From Gordonia sp. UBA5067 (lineage in GTDB: Bacteria; Actinomycetota; Actinomycetes; Mycobacteriales; Mycobacteriaceae): a stretch of 24,130 bases of DNA. The stretch's first letter is position 1, and every line of letters begins with the position of its first letter. The stretch covers positions 40,181-64,310 of the forward strand of contig NZ_DIAX01000057.1 in NCBI RefSeq assembly GCF_002414845.1, given 5' to 3'. The notes below the pieces were generated by a model. The model did not search any database. It was not told the origin of the DNA and saw only the letters and a program-made list of their open reading frames with translations. The translations under genes and the position numbers were made by a program. This document shows positions 8,172 to 15,932 of this stretch, piece after piece.

Positions 8172-8356
8172 CGGGCGCCGGGTCCCGGGCCGGGTGCCAA
8201 ACAGGTCACGGCGTCGTCGATCCGCAGAATGCTTGGATCGCACATCAGCAGGTCGGACATCGCGTTGGCCAGGTGCGCCTCCGCCGATAGTTCGCCGGCC
8301 CGGGCCGCCGGCCACTCGCTACAGGCGCAGAGCGCGCCGCGCGAAGGGTCGACCAC
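7994..8356 (-). CDS. Small hypothetical protein convergent with the rhodanese gene
   Basis: Not recognised. The frame from GTG 8356 shows strongly coding-like third positions (nearly all G/C) for its first 60 or so codons, in DNA with no other gene. Those residues are protein-like and include three Cys-containing spots (LCACSEW, LLMCDPS, VTCLAP) within a helical stretch (GELSAEAHLANAMSDLL). The start fits a leaderless transcript: TAACCT ends 6 nt before the GTG, and an in-frame stop lies just upstream. Beyond residue 62 the ORF is antisense to the rhodanese 3' end (8171 downward) and loses protein character, so the gene may be 3'-truncated or simply overlap. The full 120-codon ORF is given. 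Confidence 0.45.
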   Translation of the reverse strand: MVDPSRGALCACSEWPAARAGELSAEAHLANAMSDLLMCDPSILRIDDAVTCLAPGPGPGARQCPIRSTGYPALRHAVNPPSIWVTSVRPIWKRVAAASAERHADAQYSTSRRPSSRDGR

Positions 8357-8362
8357 AACTGC

Positions 8363-8368
8363 AGGTTA
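8363..8368 (-). promoter_or_regulatory. Putative -10 element (TAACCT) for the small minus-strand gene
   Basis: Read on the minus strand, TAACCT is followed by a 6-nt spacer and GTG 8356. This matches the leaderless geometry of other genes in the window and decides the start of that ORF. Confidence 0.4.
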
Positions 8369-8518
8369 TCCGCCGATTGCTGACCGGTGAACCTGCCCCA
8401 CCTACTTAATGCTGCTGGTCACGTGCTCGTGCAGCGTGAATATACGGCGAAATCGGTAGTAGCGGCGAACAGGTGGCAGGTGAGGCGGGGGCGACGGGCC
8501 GTGCCCACCTGCAGCGAC

Positions 8519-8524
8519 TAGGCT
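8519..8524 (+). promoter_or_regulatory. Putative -10 element (TAGGCT) of glyS
   Basis: TAGGCT lies 55 nt upstream of GTG 8580 and would give a leader of about 50 nt starting near 8531. The leader is too short for a T-box riboswitch, and I see no specifier-loop or T-box sequence in it. No convincing -35 is visible. Confidence 0.4.
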
Positions 8525-8579
8525 GGGATATCAATCTCGATCCGCCTGTTTAGCCATCCGAGTGGGAGAACCGAAACCT

Positions 8580-9971
8580 GTGGCCGTGCCGTCCAAAGTC
8601 GATGCTGTCGTCAACCTCGCCAAGCGGCGCGGTCTGGTATTCCCCTGCGGTGAGATTTACGGCGGTACCCGCTCAGCCTGGGACTATGGGCCGCTAGGCG
8701 TCGAGTTGAAGGAGAACATCAAGCGTCAGTGGTGGCGCTCGATGGTCACCAGCCGCGACGATGTCGTCGGCTTGGACTCGTCGGTCATCCTTCCGCGCCA
8801 AGTGTGGGTGGCGTCGGGTCACGTGTCGGTGTTCAACGACCCCCTCGTCGAATGCCTCAACTGTCACAAGCGTCATCGCCAGGACCATCTGCAGGAGGCA
8901 TACGCGGAGAAGAAGGGCCTCGACGACCCCGACGCCGTCCCGATGACTGAGATCGTCTGCCCGGACTGCGGCACCAGGGGGCAGTGGACCGAGCCGCGCG
9001 ACTTCAACATGATGCTCAAGACCTTCCTCGGGCCGATCGAGTCCGAAGAGGGGCTGCACTACCTGCGCCCGGAAACCGCCCAGGGCATCTTCGTCAACTT
9101 CAAGAACGTGCTGACCACCTCGCGCAAGAAGCCGCCCTTCGGCATTGCCCAGATCGGCAAGAGTTTCCGCAACGAGATCACGCCGGGCAACTTCATCTTC
9201 CGCACGCGTGAGTTCGAGCAGATGGAGATGGAGTTCTTCGTCAAGCCCGGTGAGGATGACCAGTGGCACCGCTATTGGATCGATGAGCGGTTGAATTGGT
9301 ATGTCGACCTGGGCATCGACCGGGACAACCTGCGCCTGTTCGAGCACCCCTTAGAGAAGTTGTCGCACTACTCCAAGGGCACAACCGACGTGGAGTACAA
9401 GTTCGGCTTTGCCGGCAGCGAGTGGGGCGAGTTGGAGGGCGTCGCCAACCGCACCGACTTCGACCTGTCGACCCACTCGGAGCACTCCGGTGAGAAACTC
9501 GAGTACTTCGAGCAGGCCACCGGCGAGCGGTACACCCCGTACGTGATCGAGCCGGCCGCCGGATTGGGCCGCAGCCTGATGGCCTTCCTCTGCGACGCCT
9601 ACACCGACGAAGAGGTGCCCAACGCCAAGGGTGGTACCGACACTCGTGCCGTACTCAAGCTTGATCGGCGGTTGGCGCCGGTGAAGGCCGCGGTCCTGCC
9701 GCTCTCGCGCAACGAGGCACTCTCGCCGAAGGCCCGCGACCTGGCCGCGCAGTTGCGCCAGTACTGGAACATCGAGTTCGACGACGCTCAGGGGATCGGT
9801 AAGCGCTATCGCCGCCAGGACGAGATCGGTACACCGTTCTGCATCACCGTTGACTTTGACACCCTTGACGACCAAGCCGTGACGATCCGCGAGCGCGACA
9901 CCATGGCCCAGGAGCGCGTCGCCCTGGACAAGGTCGTCGAGTACCTCGGCGGGAAGTTGATCGGATCGTAG
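8580..9971 (+). CDS. glyS: Glycyl-tRNA synthetase (alpha2 type)
   Basis: With GTG 8580 the product is 463 residues, the usual length of the dimeric class II GlyRS of actinobacteria. It charges tRNA-Gly with glycine. Visible motifs: [20 protein letters not shown] at the N-terminus, [15 protein letters not shown], motif 2 around [29 protein letters not shown], motif 3 around [16 protein letters not shown], and the C-terminal anticodon-binding domain ([16 protein letters not shown]). A CLNCH...CPDC insertion near residues 95-135 could bind zinc. GGGAGA at 8564-8569 sits about 10 nt before GTG 8580, favouring it over the in-frame GTG 8562. It follows zur-smtB closely, as in mycobacteria. Confidence 0.96.
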   Translation: MAVPSKVDAVVNLAKRRGLVFPCGEIYGGTRSAWDYGPLGVELKENIKRQWWRSMVTSRDDVVGLDSSVILPRQVWVASGHVSVFNDPLVECLNCHKRHRQDHLQEAYAEKKGLDDPDAVPMTEIVCPDCGTRGQWTEPRDFNMMLKTFLGPIESEEGLHYLRPETAQGIFVNFKNVLTTSRKKPPFGIAQIGKSFRNEITPGNFIFRTREFEQMEMEFFVKPGEDDQWHRYWIDERLNWYVDLGIDRDNLRLFEHPLEKLSHYSKGTTDVEYKFGFAGSEWGELEGVANRTDFDLSTHSEHSGEKLEYFEQATGERYTPYVIEPAAGLGRSLMAFLCDAYTDEEVPNAKGGTDTRAVLKLDRRLAPVKAAVLPLSRNEALSPKARDLAAQLRQYWNIEFDDAQGIGKRYRRQDEIGTPFCITVDFDTLDDQAVTIRERDTMAQERVALDKVVEYLGGKLIGS

Positions 9972-10296
9972 GTCCGCCGGGTTGGCCGGGGTCGTTCGCG
10001 CGGCTGTGCGTGGAGGACCAACCCCGACCGGGCGCTGATCTCTATCCGGTCCTCAACCAACGGGCACGGTCCGGGGACCGTGGTGCGACATCAACCTCCC
10101 TTGGGAGCTCTGAACCACGGGTGCCCATCGGATCCGATCATCGCTTACCAGTCGGGTTACCTCGGGTCTGGCGATGCTCGGACCTGCACCTGCAGTCGCC
10201 CTGGGGGTACTTCCCCCGTGAAGTTGTGAACGCGGGCTGAAGAGGGCAGCCCACGACGGCCTGCATGATGTCAGTCCGAGTTGCCAGAATGGGTTC
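9972..10296. other. 325-bp intergenic stretch rich in short palindromes
   Basis: No gene is convincing here: the one plus-strand ORF (10010-10240) has weak third-position bias and no protein-like pattern. The stretch holds several dyads: CACGGTCC/GGACCGTG with a GG loop (10065-10082), CTCCC/GGGAG with a TT loop (10096-10107), the perfect palindrome ATCGGATCCGAT (10127-10138), and GGGGG/CCCCC with a 5-nt loop (10203-10217). None is followed by a T-tract. It could be glyS 3' structure or a structured RNA. Confidence 0.5.
10285..10290 (+). promoter_or_regulatory. Putative -10 element (CAGAAT), leaderless macrodomain gene
   Basis: CAGAAT is separated by 6 nt from ATG 10297, the same arrangement as upstream of recO. 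No Shine-Dalgarno sequence is present. Confidence 0.45.
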
Positions 10297-10797
10297 ATGC
10301 CCGAACCGAGGGTCATCCATGACGACATCACCCGCGTCGACGCCGACGCCATCGTGAACGCGGCAAACACGCGGATGCGGGGTGGCGGGGGAGTGGACGG
10401 CGCGATCCACCGTGCGGGAGGAATGGCGATCCTTGAGGATTGCGTGCGCCGCTTCCCCAATGGGCTTGTTGTCGGCGATGCGGGATGGACGACGGCGGGC
10501 AACCTCCCGGCGCGGTGGGTGATCCACACGGTCGGGCCGAACTATATTGCCGGTCAACAGGATCGGTCGCTGCTCGTCGCGTGCTATCGGCGGTCGCTGG
10601 AGGTTGCCGACGAGCTGGGTGCGCAGCGGATCGCCTTCCCACTGGTCAGTGCCGGGATCTTCGGTTGGCCGCTTGACGATGCGATCGCCGTGGCTGCGGA
10701 CACGATCCGTGGGGCCGATACCGACGTTGCCGAGGTGCTCATCGTCGCGTTCGGTAGTGATGTGCGCGATCAGGTTGTGCGGTACCTCGAATCCTGA
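10297..10797 (+). CDS. Macrodomain protein (O-acetyl-ADP-ribose deacetylase-like)
   Basis: The 166-residue protein is a single macrodomain. It shows the adenine and ribose contacts of the YmdB/MacroD class: DITRVDADAIVNAAN near residues 9-23, the Gly-rich MRGGGGVDGAIHRAGG near 27-42, IHTVGP, and FPLVSAGIFGWPLDDA with the phosphate loop GIFGWP. Such proteins remove mono-ADP-ribose or deacetylate O-acetyl-ADP-ribose in the cytoplasm. The catalytic Asn-Ala-Ala-Asn and the Gly-rich loop are intact. No ADP-ribosyltransferase or sirtuin gene is adjacent. It has its own leaderless-type promoter and a gap of about 90 nt before the next gene, so it is probably monocistronic. Confidence 0.92.
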   Translation: MPEPRVIHDDITRVDADAIVNAANTRMRGGGGVDGAIHRAGGMAILEDCVRRFPNGLVVGDAGWTTAGNLPARWVIHTVGPNYIAGQQDRSLLVACYRRSLEVADELGAQRIAFPLVSAGIFGWPLDDAIAVAADTIRGADTDVAEVLIVAFGSDVRDQVVRYLES

Positions 10798-10875
10798 GGT
10801 TGCGGTCGTGGGCGACGCGCGGCCGGCGCGGCCCCCGCGGTTCACGAGCACGACCGGATCGGCGGGCGGTTCACC

Positions 10876-10881
10876 TAGAGT
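10876..10881 (+). promoter_or_regulatory. Putative -10 element (TAGAGT), leaderless PPOX-fold gene
   Basis: TAGAGT with a 7-nt spacer precedes ATG 10889. The fit to TANNNT is good and no ribosome site is present, which supports this start over longer in-frame options running into the macrodomain gene. Confidence 0.5.
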
Positions 10882-10888
10882 GGCAGCC

Positions 10889-11275
10889 ATGACAACGCCA
10901 ACGGTCGGCGAGATCGCCGATGCCAAGTACGTAATGCTCACGACCTTTCGGAAGGACGGGACCGCCGTGCCCGCGCCGATCTGGGCTGTCCGCGACGGCG
11001 ACGCGCTGGTGGTGTGGACCGAGACGGAGTCGTGGAAGGTCAAGCGGCTGCGTCGAAACTCCAGAGTGCTCGTGCAGAAGTGCGACGCACTCGGGAAGCG
11101 GACGGTCGGCCCCGAGGCCGTCGGGGTGGGACGGATTCTGGATGCGGCGGGAACCGAGCGGGCTCGCGGCCTGATCGGGCGCAAGTACGGGCTGGCCGGC
11201 AAAGCACTGGTGTGGGGCAGCAAGCTGCGCCGAGGTGCAGGCGGAACCATCGGCATCGAGGTCGTCGACGCTTGA
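10889..11275 (+). CDS. PPOX-class flavin/F420-dependent oxidoreductase-like protein
   Basis: Starting at ATG 10889 the product is 128 residues, the normal size for the small split-barrel PPOX-fold proteins of actinobacteria. The signature is MLTTFRKDGTAVPAPIWAV near residues 15-33, then a beta-strand with WTETESWKVKRLRRNSRVLV near 46-65, which form the cofactor-binding barrel. F420 is more likely than FMN as cofactor because this subgroup is expanded in F420-making actinobacteria, but that is inferred from family knowledge. The C-terminal half (ARGLIGRKYGLAGKAL) is basic and helical. The substrate is unknown. It stands alone between the macrodomain and cold-shock genes. Confidence 0.85.
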   Translation: MTTPTVGEIADAKYVMLTTFRKDGTAVPAPIWAVRDGDALVVWTETESWKVKRLRRNSRVLVQKCDALGKRTVGPEAVGVGRILDAAGTERARGLIGRKYGLAGKALVWGSKLRRGAGGTIGIEVVDA

Positions 11276-11390
11276 GACCGACGCAGCGCCGGATTCCGGG
11301 CAAAGGCGCAACCACAACCCGTGACGTGCGAAGATTGAGCCGTCGGGCGATGGGCTCGGCGTTTCGAGTTGAGTGTGGAAGAGGGTAGTT

Positions 11391-11879
11391 GTGGCTGTCA
11401 GTGGAAAGATCGTGCATTTCGACACGAACAAGGGTTTCGGGTTCCTCGCGCCGGATGAAGGCGGCGACGACGTGTTCATCCACATCAACGACCTCGACGT
11501 CGACGAGTCTCAGTTGAAGGCGGGTGCGCTGGTCGAATTCGACGTCGAAGACACCGACCGCGGCGCGAAGGCCACCAACCTGGTCATCACCCAGGAAGCC
11601 CCGGCCGGGGCGTTCGAGGAGTCGCGCGGACGTCGTGACGACCACCGCCCGGATCGTCGGGGCGGCTTTGACCGCGACCGCGGCGACCGAAACTCCGATC
11701 GCCGCGACCGCCCCCGGCGCCCGCGCGGCGGGCACGGGTCGATGGACGCCGCGGCGTTCACCGAGGAGATCACCGAATTGCTCCTCGACGCGTCGGGCGC
11801 CTTGACGGCGGCGCAGATCGTCGCGATCCGTCAGCGCGTCACCGACTTCGCCGTCGACCGGGGTTGGGTGCTTGACTGA
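11391..11879 (+). CDS. Cold-shock-domain protein with Arg/Asp-rich linker and C-terminal helical domain
   Basis: I start at GTG 11391 ([19 protein letters not shown]), preceded by GGAAGAGGG about 6 nt upstream; the product is 162 residues. Residues 1-70 form a cold-shock domain with RNP1 KGFGFL and RNP2 DVFIHI, so it should bind single-stranded RNA or DNA. Residues about 78-115 are a disordered linker of Arg/Asp/Gly repeats ([18 protein letters not shown]). Residues 117-162 form a separate helical domain ([19 protein letters not shown]...[11 protein letters not shown]). This is over twice the length of a classic Csp and the tail is not one I can name. The gene end overlaps the dgt start by 8 nt, so the two are probably coupled. 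Confidence 0.88.
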   Translation: MAVSGKIVHFDTNKGFGFLAPDEGGDDVFIHINDLDVDESQLKAGALVEFDVEDTDRGAKATNLVITQEAPAGAFEESRGRRDDHRPDRRGGFDRDRGDRNSDRRDRPRRPRGGHGSMDAAAFTEEITELLLDASGALTAAQIVAIRQRVTDFAVDRGWVLD

Positions 11880-13155
11880 TTCGGTCGCCGTCGCGATCTA
11901 TACCGACGCCGATCTCCGGCGTGCGGTTCCCGAAGGGGAGAAGGCCGCCGGCCTGCCAGGCAGTACCATCGAGCACCGAAGTGCGTTCTCGAGGGACCGG
12001 GCACGGGTGTTGCACTGTGCAGCGCTGCGCCGATTGGCCGACAAGACGCAGGTCGTCGGGCCGCGCGAGGGTGATACTCCGCGCACCCGGCTGACTCATT
12101 CGCTGGAGGTCGGGCAGATTGGGCGCGGGATCGCCGTCGGATTGGGTTGTGATCCCGACCTGGTCGAGCTGGCCGGGCTCGCCCACGATATCGGGCATCC
12201 GCCCTACGGGCACAACGGGGAGCGGGCACTCGACGAGGTGGCCGCCGACATCGGCGGCTTCGAGGGAAACGCGCAGAATCTGCGCATCCTGACCCGGCTG
12301 GAACCGAAAGTCCTTGATACACAAGGCAACAGCGCGGGGCTCAATCTGACGCGGGCGTCGCTCGACGCGACGCTGAAGTATCCGTGGACCCGGGAGCGGC
12401 CGGGCAGCAAGTTCGGCGCGTACGACGACGATGAGCCAGCGCTGGCGTGGATTCGCGCCGGTGCCCCGGGTGTGCGGCAGAGCCTGGAGTCGCAGGTCAT
12501 GGATTGGGCTGATGACATCGCCTATTCGGTGCACGACGTGGAGGATGGCGTCATCTCCGATCGGCTGGATCTGCGCGCACTGTCTGATCCGGCCGAACGT
12601 CGGACTCTCGCCGACCTGGCCGTCGCGCATTTCCAGGGTCTCGACGCCGGGGAACTGGTAGAGGCGGCGGATCGGCTGTCGCAGATGAACGTCGTCATGG
12701 CGGCCGGGGCTTACGACGGCACCCTGGGTGCTGCGGTCGCGCTCAAGCGGATGACGTCGGAACTGATCGGGCGGTTCGCGACGGCGGCGGTGATGGCAAC
12801 GCGTGAGCAGCTCGACGAGCGTCCCGTTATTCGCTACGACGCCAATCTGGAAGTACCGCCACTCGTCGCCGCCGAGGTGGCGGTACTCAAGACGATGGCA
12901 CTGCAGTTCATCTTCTCGGACCAGCACCACCTCACGGTCCAGGATCGTCAGCGCGAGCGCATCCACCGCGTCGCGAGTTGGATGGTGCAGGCGGGCCCCG
13001 GCGGGCTTGATCCCCTGTTCGTCCCGGCCTGGGAGAACGCCGCTGACGATGGGGAGCGACTACGGGTCATCGTCGATCAGATTGCGTCGATGACCGAGGG
13101 GCGCCTCGAGCGCACCGATCGGCGCAACTCCGACATCCAAGCGCATCTGGGGTAG
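11872..13155 (+). CDS. dgt: dGTP triphosphohydrolase-like HD protein
   Basis: The 427-residue protein is an HD-domain dNTP triphosphohydrolase, which cleaves dNTPs to nucleoside and triphosphate. Visible are [41 protein letters not shown] with the first metal His, the HD pair in [14 protein letters not shown] near residues 105-117, [16 protein letters not shown] with the last metal Asp, and the C-terminal [13 protein letters not shown]. All metal ligands are present. The start is uncommon: TTG 11872, overlapping the cold-shock gene; I see no better in-frame ATG or GTG before the conserved region. In mycobacteria dgt is directly followed by dnaG; here a UvrA-like gene intervenes. Confidence 0.94.
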   Translation: MTDSVAVAIYTDADLRRAVPEGEKAAGLPGSTIEHRSAFSRDRARVLHCAALRRLADKTQVVGPREGDTPRTRLTHSLEVGQIGRGIAVGLGCDPDLVELAGLAHDIGHPPYGHNGERALDEVAADIGGFEGNAQNLRILTRLEPKVLDTQGNSAGLNLTRASLDATLKYPWTRERPGSKFGAYDDDEPALAWIRAGAPGVRQSLESQVMDWADDIAYSVHDVEDGVISDRLDLRALSDPAERRTLADLAVAHFQGLDAGELVEAADRLSQMNVVMAAGAYDGTLGAAVALKRMTSELIGRFATAAVMATREQLDERPVIRYDANLEVPPLVAAEVAVLKTMALQFIFSDQHHLTVQDRQRERIHRVASWMVQAGPGGLDPLFVPAWENAADDGERLRVIVDQIASMTEGRLERTDRRNSDIQAHLG

Positions 13156-13174
13156 CAGGTGTCCGCACCCGGCA

Positions 13175-13209
13175 GTCGCGTCCTGAGGCTTCCCCGGCCC
13201 GCCTAGAAT
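13175..13209 (+). promoter_or_regulatory. Promoter of the UvrA2-like gene, near-copy of the dnaG promoter
   Basis: TAGAAT (13204-13209) ends 7 nt before GTG 13217, a leaderless arrangement. Upstream, 13175-13188 matches 15866-15879 upstream of dnaG at 12 of 14 positions and would cover the -35 region. With the -10 and first codons this forms a two-part match between the two promoters. Confidence 0.6.
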
Positions 13210-13240
13210 GAACGGCGTGCCCGGCAGAGTCCCCGATCGC
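13202..13240 (+). repeat. Direct repeat copy 1: promoter -10 plus first 8 codons
   Basis: This 39-nt segment matches 15894-15932 at 34 of 39 positions, in the same orientation. It covers the -10 element, the GTG start and codons giving VPGRVPDR; the second copy gives VPGRIPDR in dnaG. The copies flank the UvrA2-like gene and the short ORF after it. Confidence 0.85.
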
Positions 13241-15748
13241 ACTCGGCCGTCGTGCCTGGAAGTGCGCGGCGCCCGGGTACACAACCTGCGTGGCATCGAC
13301 GTGGACATTCCCCTCGGGCAACTCGTCGGGGTCGCCGGAGTCTCCGGGTCGGGCAAGTCCTCTCTGGCGATGGGCGTGGTCTACGCCGAAGGCTCACGCC
13401 GCTACCTCGAAGCGCTCTCCACCTACACCCGACGCCGCATCGGCCAGGCTCCGCGCGCCGACGTCGACCGCGTCTCGCATGTCCCGGCGGCGCTCGCGCT
13501 ACGCCAGCGCCCGGCAGTCCCCGGCCCGCGTTCGACCTTCGGCACCTCCACCGAACTGCTCAATGTACTGCGCCTGATGTTCTCGAGGCTCGCCTCCCAC
13601 GTGTGCCCCAACGGGCATCGTCAGGCCCCCACCTTGCGTGTGGCCGCTGAGGAGCCGATCGTTTGTCCTGAATGCGGGGCCGGCTTTGTCGGCCCCGGTG
13701 CCGAGGCCCTCGCCTTCAACTCGGCCGGTGCGTGCCCCGCGTGCGACGGGCTCGGCACGGTCCGGGACGTTGACGACGCCGCACTCATTCGGGACGAGAA
13801 TCTGTCGATCGACGAGGGCACCGTCATCCCGTGGCAGATGTTCGGCTTCAACGTTCAGCCGCAGATCGCCCGTGAATTCGGCGTCCGCACCCACATCCCG
13901 TGGCGTGACCTCACCGAGGCCGAGAAGCAGATCGTGTTGGACGGCCCGGAGGAGAGGAAGCACATTACGGTGACCTCGGTCAAGGGCGTGCACGACCTCG
14001 ACTTCACCTTCCGTAACGCCCGGCTGACCGTCACCGAAGAACTCAAACGCGCCGAAACCGAGAAACGATTGGCCCGGGTCAGTCGTTTCTTGCGGGAACG
14101 CACCTGCCCCGACTGTCAGGGCACCCGGCTCTCGCCGGCCGCCCGTGCCCCGCGGATCGGCGATCAGAACCTCGCCGACGTCACCGCGCTGCCGTTGCAC
14201 GACCTGATCGACTGGGCGCCCACCGTCGGTGCGACCCTGCCGGACGAGCTCGCGCCGATGACCGACGCACTGATCAGCACCCTGTTCGGGATGAGCCGGC
14301 GTCTGATCGACCTCGGTCTGGGCTACCTGAGTTTGGACCGGGCGGGCGCGACGCTGTCGACCGGTGAGCGCCAGCGCGTGCAATTGGCTCGCGCCGTCCG
14401 CAACGAGACGACCGGCGTGCTCCATGTTCTAGACGAGCCGTCGATCGGATTGCACCCGGCGAATCTCATCGGCCTGCAAGGGGTGCTCGGGGACCTGGTG
14501 GCCGGGGGCAATTCGGTGCTCATGGTCGACCATGACCCGCAGGTGTTGCGCGGTGCCGATCACCTCATCGAGATCGGTCCCGGCGCCGGCAATGACGGCG
14601 GACGAGTCATCGCGCAGGGGAGCGTTGCCGACGTCGGCGCCGACCCGCAGTCGCGGATCGGGCCCTTCCTGTCCGGTGCGGAGAAGGTCGCCGTTCGGGA
14701 ACGACCGTCGCCGGCTCAGGTTTTCGACGGCGGGAGTCTGCGGCTGTCCACTGCCGCCGTGCACACCGTGCATCCGCTCGAGGTGGCGATCCCGCGGGGA
14801 CGGCTGACCGCGGTCACCGGGGTGTCCGGGTCGGGCAAGACCACCCTGGTACTCGAATCGCTGGTGCCGGCGCTGCGCGGTGAGGCCCCGTTGCACGTGA
14901 AAGCCGTCGACGCCGCCGGCATCGAGAAGGTCGACGTGGTCGATGCCACTCCGATCGGGATCAATGTGCGCTCGACGGTCGGGACCTATTCGGGGGCGCT
15001 CGACGAGCTGCGCCGCGTGTATGGGCGGCTGCCGTCGGCGCAGGCGGCGGGGATTGCCGCGTCGGACTTCTCCTACAACACCGGATCGCTACGCTGTCCG
15101 CGCTGCGACGGCACCGGTCGAATCTCGCTGGATGTGCAATTTTTGCCCGACGTCGACATCGACTGCCCGGACTGCCACGGTCGCCGCTACGCGCCCGCCG
15201 CCTGGGATCATGTCCGCGACACCGGGGCAGGCGGACCGATCGCCCTGCCGGACCTGCTGGCGATCCCCGTCGACCATGCTCTGCCGTACGTCGACGACCT
15301 GCCCGCCGTGCGCCGCAAACTGGCCGGACTGATCGACGTGGGGCTCGGCTATCTTGCGCTCGGCGAGGCGACGCCGGCGTTGTCCGGCGGGGAGGCGCAA
15401 CGACTGAAACTGGTCGCCGAGCTACGGCGGCGGCAGGATTCGGCGCTGTTCGTTTTCGACGAACCCACCGTCGGGCTGCACCCCCTCGACGTGCGGGTAC
15501 TGCTGACGGTGCTGCAGGGCCTGCTCGACCGCGGCGGCACCGTGATGGTGATCGAACATGATCTGGATCTGATCGCCAACGCGGACTACGTGATCGATCT
15601 GGGTCCGTCCGGGGGTGCCGAAGGTGGTCGGATCGTCGCCACCGGCACTCCTGAGGAGGTCGCCGGCGACCCGGCCAGTGTGACCGGCCGGTATCTGGCC
15701 GAGCACCTCGACGATGGCGATCCCCGTGGGGAGAGGGCCGGCCAGTGA
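13217..15748 (+). CDS. UvrA-like ABC ATPase lacking the UvrB-binding domain (UvrA2 type)
   Basis: I choose GTG 13217, fixed by the -10 element; the ATG 13208 overlaps that element. The 843-residue product has both UvrA ATPase modules: Walker A GVSGSGKSS (about 41-49), first zinc module CPEC...CPAC (about 150-178), signature LSTGERQRVQLARAV, Walker B VLHVLDEPSIGLHP, then second Walker A GVSGSGKTTL, zinc module CPRC...CPDC, signature LSGGEAQRLKL and FVFDEPTVGLHP. Only about 20 residues separate HVCPNGH from the first zinc module where housekeeping UvrA has a UvrB-binding insertion of more than 100. That marks it as a UvrA2/DrrC-like paralogue, proposed in other species to aid tolerance to DNA-binding drugs. 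No transporter is adjacent. Confidence 0.9.
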   Translation: MPGRVPDRTRPSCLEVRGARVHNLRGIDVDIPLGQLVGVAGVSGSGKSSLAMGVVYAEGSRRYLEALSTYTRRRIGQAPRADVDRVSHVPAALALRQRPAVPGPRSTFGTSTELLNVLRLMFSRLASHVCPNGHRQAPTLRVAAEEPIVCPECGAGFVGPGAEALAFNSAGACPACDGLGTVRDVDDAALIRDENLSIDEGTVIPWQMFGFNVQPQIAREFGVRTHIPWRDLTEAEKQIVLDGPEERKHITVTSVKGVHDLDFTFRNARLTVTEELKRAETEKRLARVSRFLRERTCPDCQGTRLSPAARAPRIGDQNLADVTALPLHDLIDWAPTVGATLPDELAPMTDALISTLFGMSRRLIDLGLGYLSLDRAGATLSTGERQRVQLARAVRNETTGVLHVLDEPSIGLHPANLIGLQGVLGDLVAGGNSVLMVDHDPQVLRGADHLIEIGPGAGNDGGRVIAQGSVADVGADPQSRIGPFLSGAEKVAVRERPSPAQVFDGGSLRLSTAAVHTVHPLEVAIPRGRLTAVTGVSGSGKTTLVLESLVPALRGEAPLHVKAVDAAGIEKVDVVDATPIGINVRSTVGTYSGALDELRRVYGRLPSAQAAGIAASDFSYNTGSLRCPRCDGTGRISLDVQFLPDVDIDCPDCHGRRYAPAAWDHVRDTGAGGPIALPDLLAIPVDHALPYVDDLPAVRRKLAGLIDVGLGYLALGEATPALSGGEAQRLKLVAELRRRQDSALFVFDEPTVGLHPLDVRVLLTVLQGLLDRGGTVMVIEHDLDLIANADYVIDLGPSGGAEGGRIVATGTPEEVAGDPASVTGRYLAEHLDDGDPRGERAGQ

Positions 15749-15877
15749 GCGACGGGTATACCTGGGCCACTGCCGAGGGGCGGCGGCACGCTCACCGGAC
15801 CGATCGGCGGCTTTTCGGCGATGATATTGCTGACGGGGACCGCCCTTGCGGGGCTGCGCGCCGCCGTCTCGTCGTGA
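15745..15877 (+). pseudogene. Probable frameshifted tiny membrane protein between uvrA2 and dnaG
   Basis: GTG 15745 overlaps the uvrA2 stop (GTGA) and reads VSDGYTWATAE in one frame. After the run GGGG (15777-15780) the protein-like, GC3-rich frame shifts by one: GGGTLTGPIGGFSAMILLTG, then TALAGLRAAVSS and a TGA at 15875-15877. Dropping one G from that run joins them into a 43-residue protein with one transmembrane helix, ending exactly where the dnaG promoter begins. In the unshifted frame the downstream part is an Arg-rich shadow. It may be a pseudogene, a programmed frameshift or a sequence error. I do not recognise the protein. Confidence 0.4.
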
Positions 15878-15901
15878 GGGACCCACGCTCCCACCTAGAC
15901 T
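15866..15901 (+). promoter_or_regulatory. dnaG promoter (-35 region and -10 TAGACT)
   Basis: TAGACT (15896-15901) ends 7 nt before GTG 15909, so the dnaG mRNA is probably leaderless. The -35 region around 15866-15879 resembles that of the UvrA2-like gene. No ribosome site precedes the GTG. Confidence 0.6.
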
Positions 15902-15932
15902 GAACGGTGTGCCAGGAAGAATCCCCGATCGC
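15894..15932 (+). repeat. Direct repeat copy 2: dnaG -10 plus first 8 codons
   Basis: Second copy of the 39-nt segment at 13202-13240, with five substitutions. Three of the five fall in codons after the start: two are synonymous third-base changes (Pro, Gly) and one gives Ile for Val. The GRIPDRDI sequence is native to mycobacterial DnaG, so this is probably the ancestral copy. Confidence 0.85.

Noticed and set aside
8152..8409. 85-codon plus-strand ORF after the rhodanese gene
   Set aside because: Extremely Arg-rich, typical of a shadow in GC-rich DNA; the minus-strand frame over the same DNA is much more protein-like.
8525..8579. T-box riboswitch upstream of glyS
   Set aside because: The predicted leader is only about 50 nt and lacks a T-box sequence or specifier stem.
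10010..10240. 76-codon plus-strand ORF in the glyS-macrodomain gap
   Set aside because: Third-position G/C is weak compared with real genes here, the sequence spans several palindromes, and the peptide has no protein-like pattern.
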